From Pelosinus fermentans (GTDB lineage Bacteria; Bacillota; Negativicutes; DSM-13327): a stretch of DNA of 64,000 bases. Below the pieces are notes generated by a model. It worked only from the letters and a program-made list of their open reading frames with translations, had not been told where the DNA came from and did no database searches. Position 1 is the first letter of the stretch. Every line of letters starts with the position of its first letter. Shown here piece after piece: positions 63,974-64,000 of this stretch. The translations under genes were made by a program, and so were the position numbers. The stretch spans positions 69,128 through 133,127 of the forward strand of contig DJJR01000039.1 in NCBI GenBank assembly GCA_002434245.1, in the 5' to 3' direction.

Positions 63974-64000
63974 TGTTAGCACTCCTCGTATAATATATTT

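Overview
The window looks like a chromosomal segment of a low-to-moderate GC Firmicute. My best guess is the Negativicutes (Sporomusaceae, Pelosinus-like); this is inferred from gene content and gene order, not from any search. Supporting features are the gene orders hpf-secA-prfB, ftsE-ftsX-M23 peptidase-ctpA-PDZ protein, uvrB-uvrA and rapZ-yvcK-whiA, strong AGGAGG ribosome sites, frequent TTG/GTG starts, a BirA-type biotin operator, and an ammonia-forming nitrite reductase (nrfHA) with a ResB/CcsA cytochrome c maturation pair. I saw no tRNA, rRNA, CRISPR array, transposase or prophage.

Layout. 1-7.5 kb: the end of an amino-acid ABC transporter, a cold-shock protein, hibernation factor hpf, secA, prfB with its programmed +1 frameshift, and a DUF2993 lipid-binding-type protein. 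7.8-14.7 kb: a DUF5693 membrane protein, csaB, a YitT-type protein, a split transketolase and an M50 peptidase. 15-20.5 kb: the cell-division and wall-remodelling cluster ftsEX, an EnvC-like M23 protein, ctpA and a MinJ-like PDZ membrane protein. 20.5-29.3 kb: uvrB (behind an SOS-type promoter/operator), uvrA, a lone accC on the minus strand, and uvrC. 29.4-34 kb: lemA and a TPM-domain protein, rubredoxin, a ferritin-like hypothetical, a zinc-ribbon protein with a possibly structured leader, and malate dehydrogenase.

34.5-43.6 kb is the most accessory-looking part: a gamma-carbonic-anhydrase-like protein, a methyl-accepting chemotaxis protein fused at its C-terminus to a complete DctP-type solute-binding domain, then an RpiR regulator, 2-hydroxyacid dehydrogenase, class II aldolase, FGGY kinase and GntP permease that together look like an uncharacterised sugar-acid catabolic operon. 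43.6-47.6 kb: upp, ogt, a small membrane protein, a Cof-type phosphatase and an old yellow enzyme. 48-52.7 kb: a biotin operon (unknown membrane protein, bioW, bioF, bioD, bioA) behind a clear BirA operator. 52.9-57.8 kb: a PHP phosphoesterase, rapZ, yvcK, whiA and a polysaccharide deacetylase. 57.9-61.5 kb: resB, ccsA, nrfH, nrfA. The end holds an unrecognised exported protein and a zinc alcohol dehydrogenase.

A striking property is about 19 non-coding dispersed repeats lying only between genes. They are built from a few palindromic modules: A, with arms of tandem CGCAGAG-type units; B, GTCATTGCGAGC...; C, ACGCGAAGACGCAAAG...; and D, GTCATTATCAAAAAGCC.... Modules are combined, nested and inverted, and one element is flanked by direct repeats of another module. 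A separate inverted-repeat element lies at 44341-44450.
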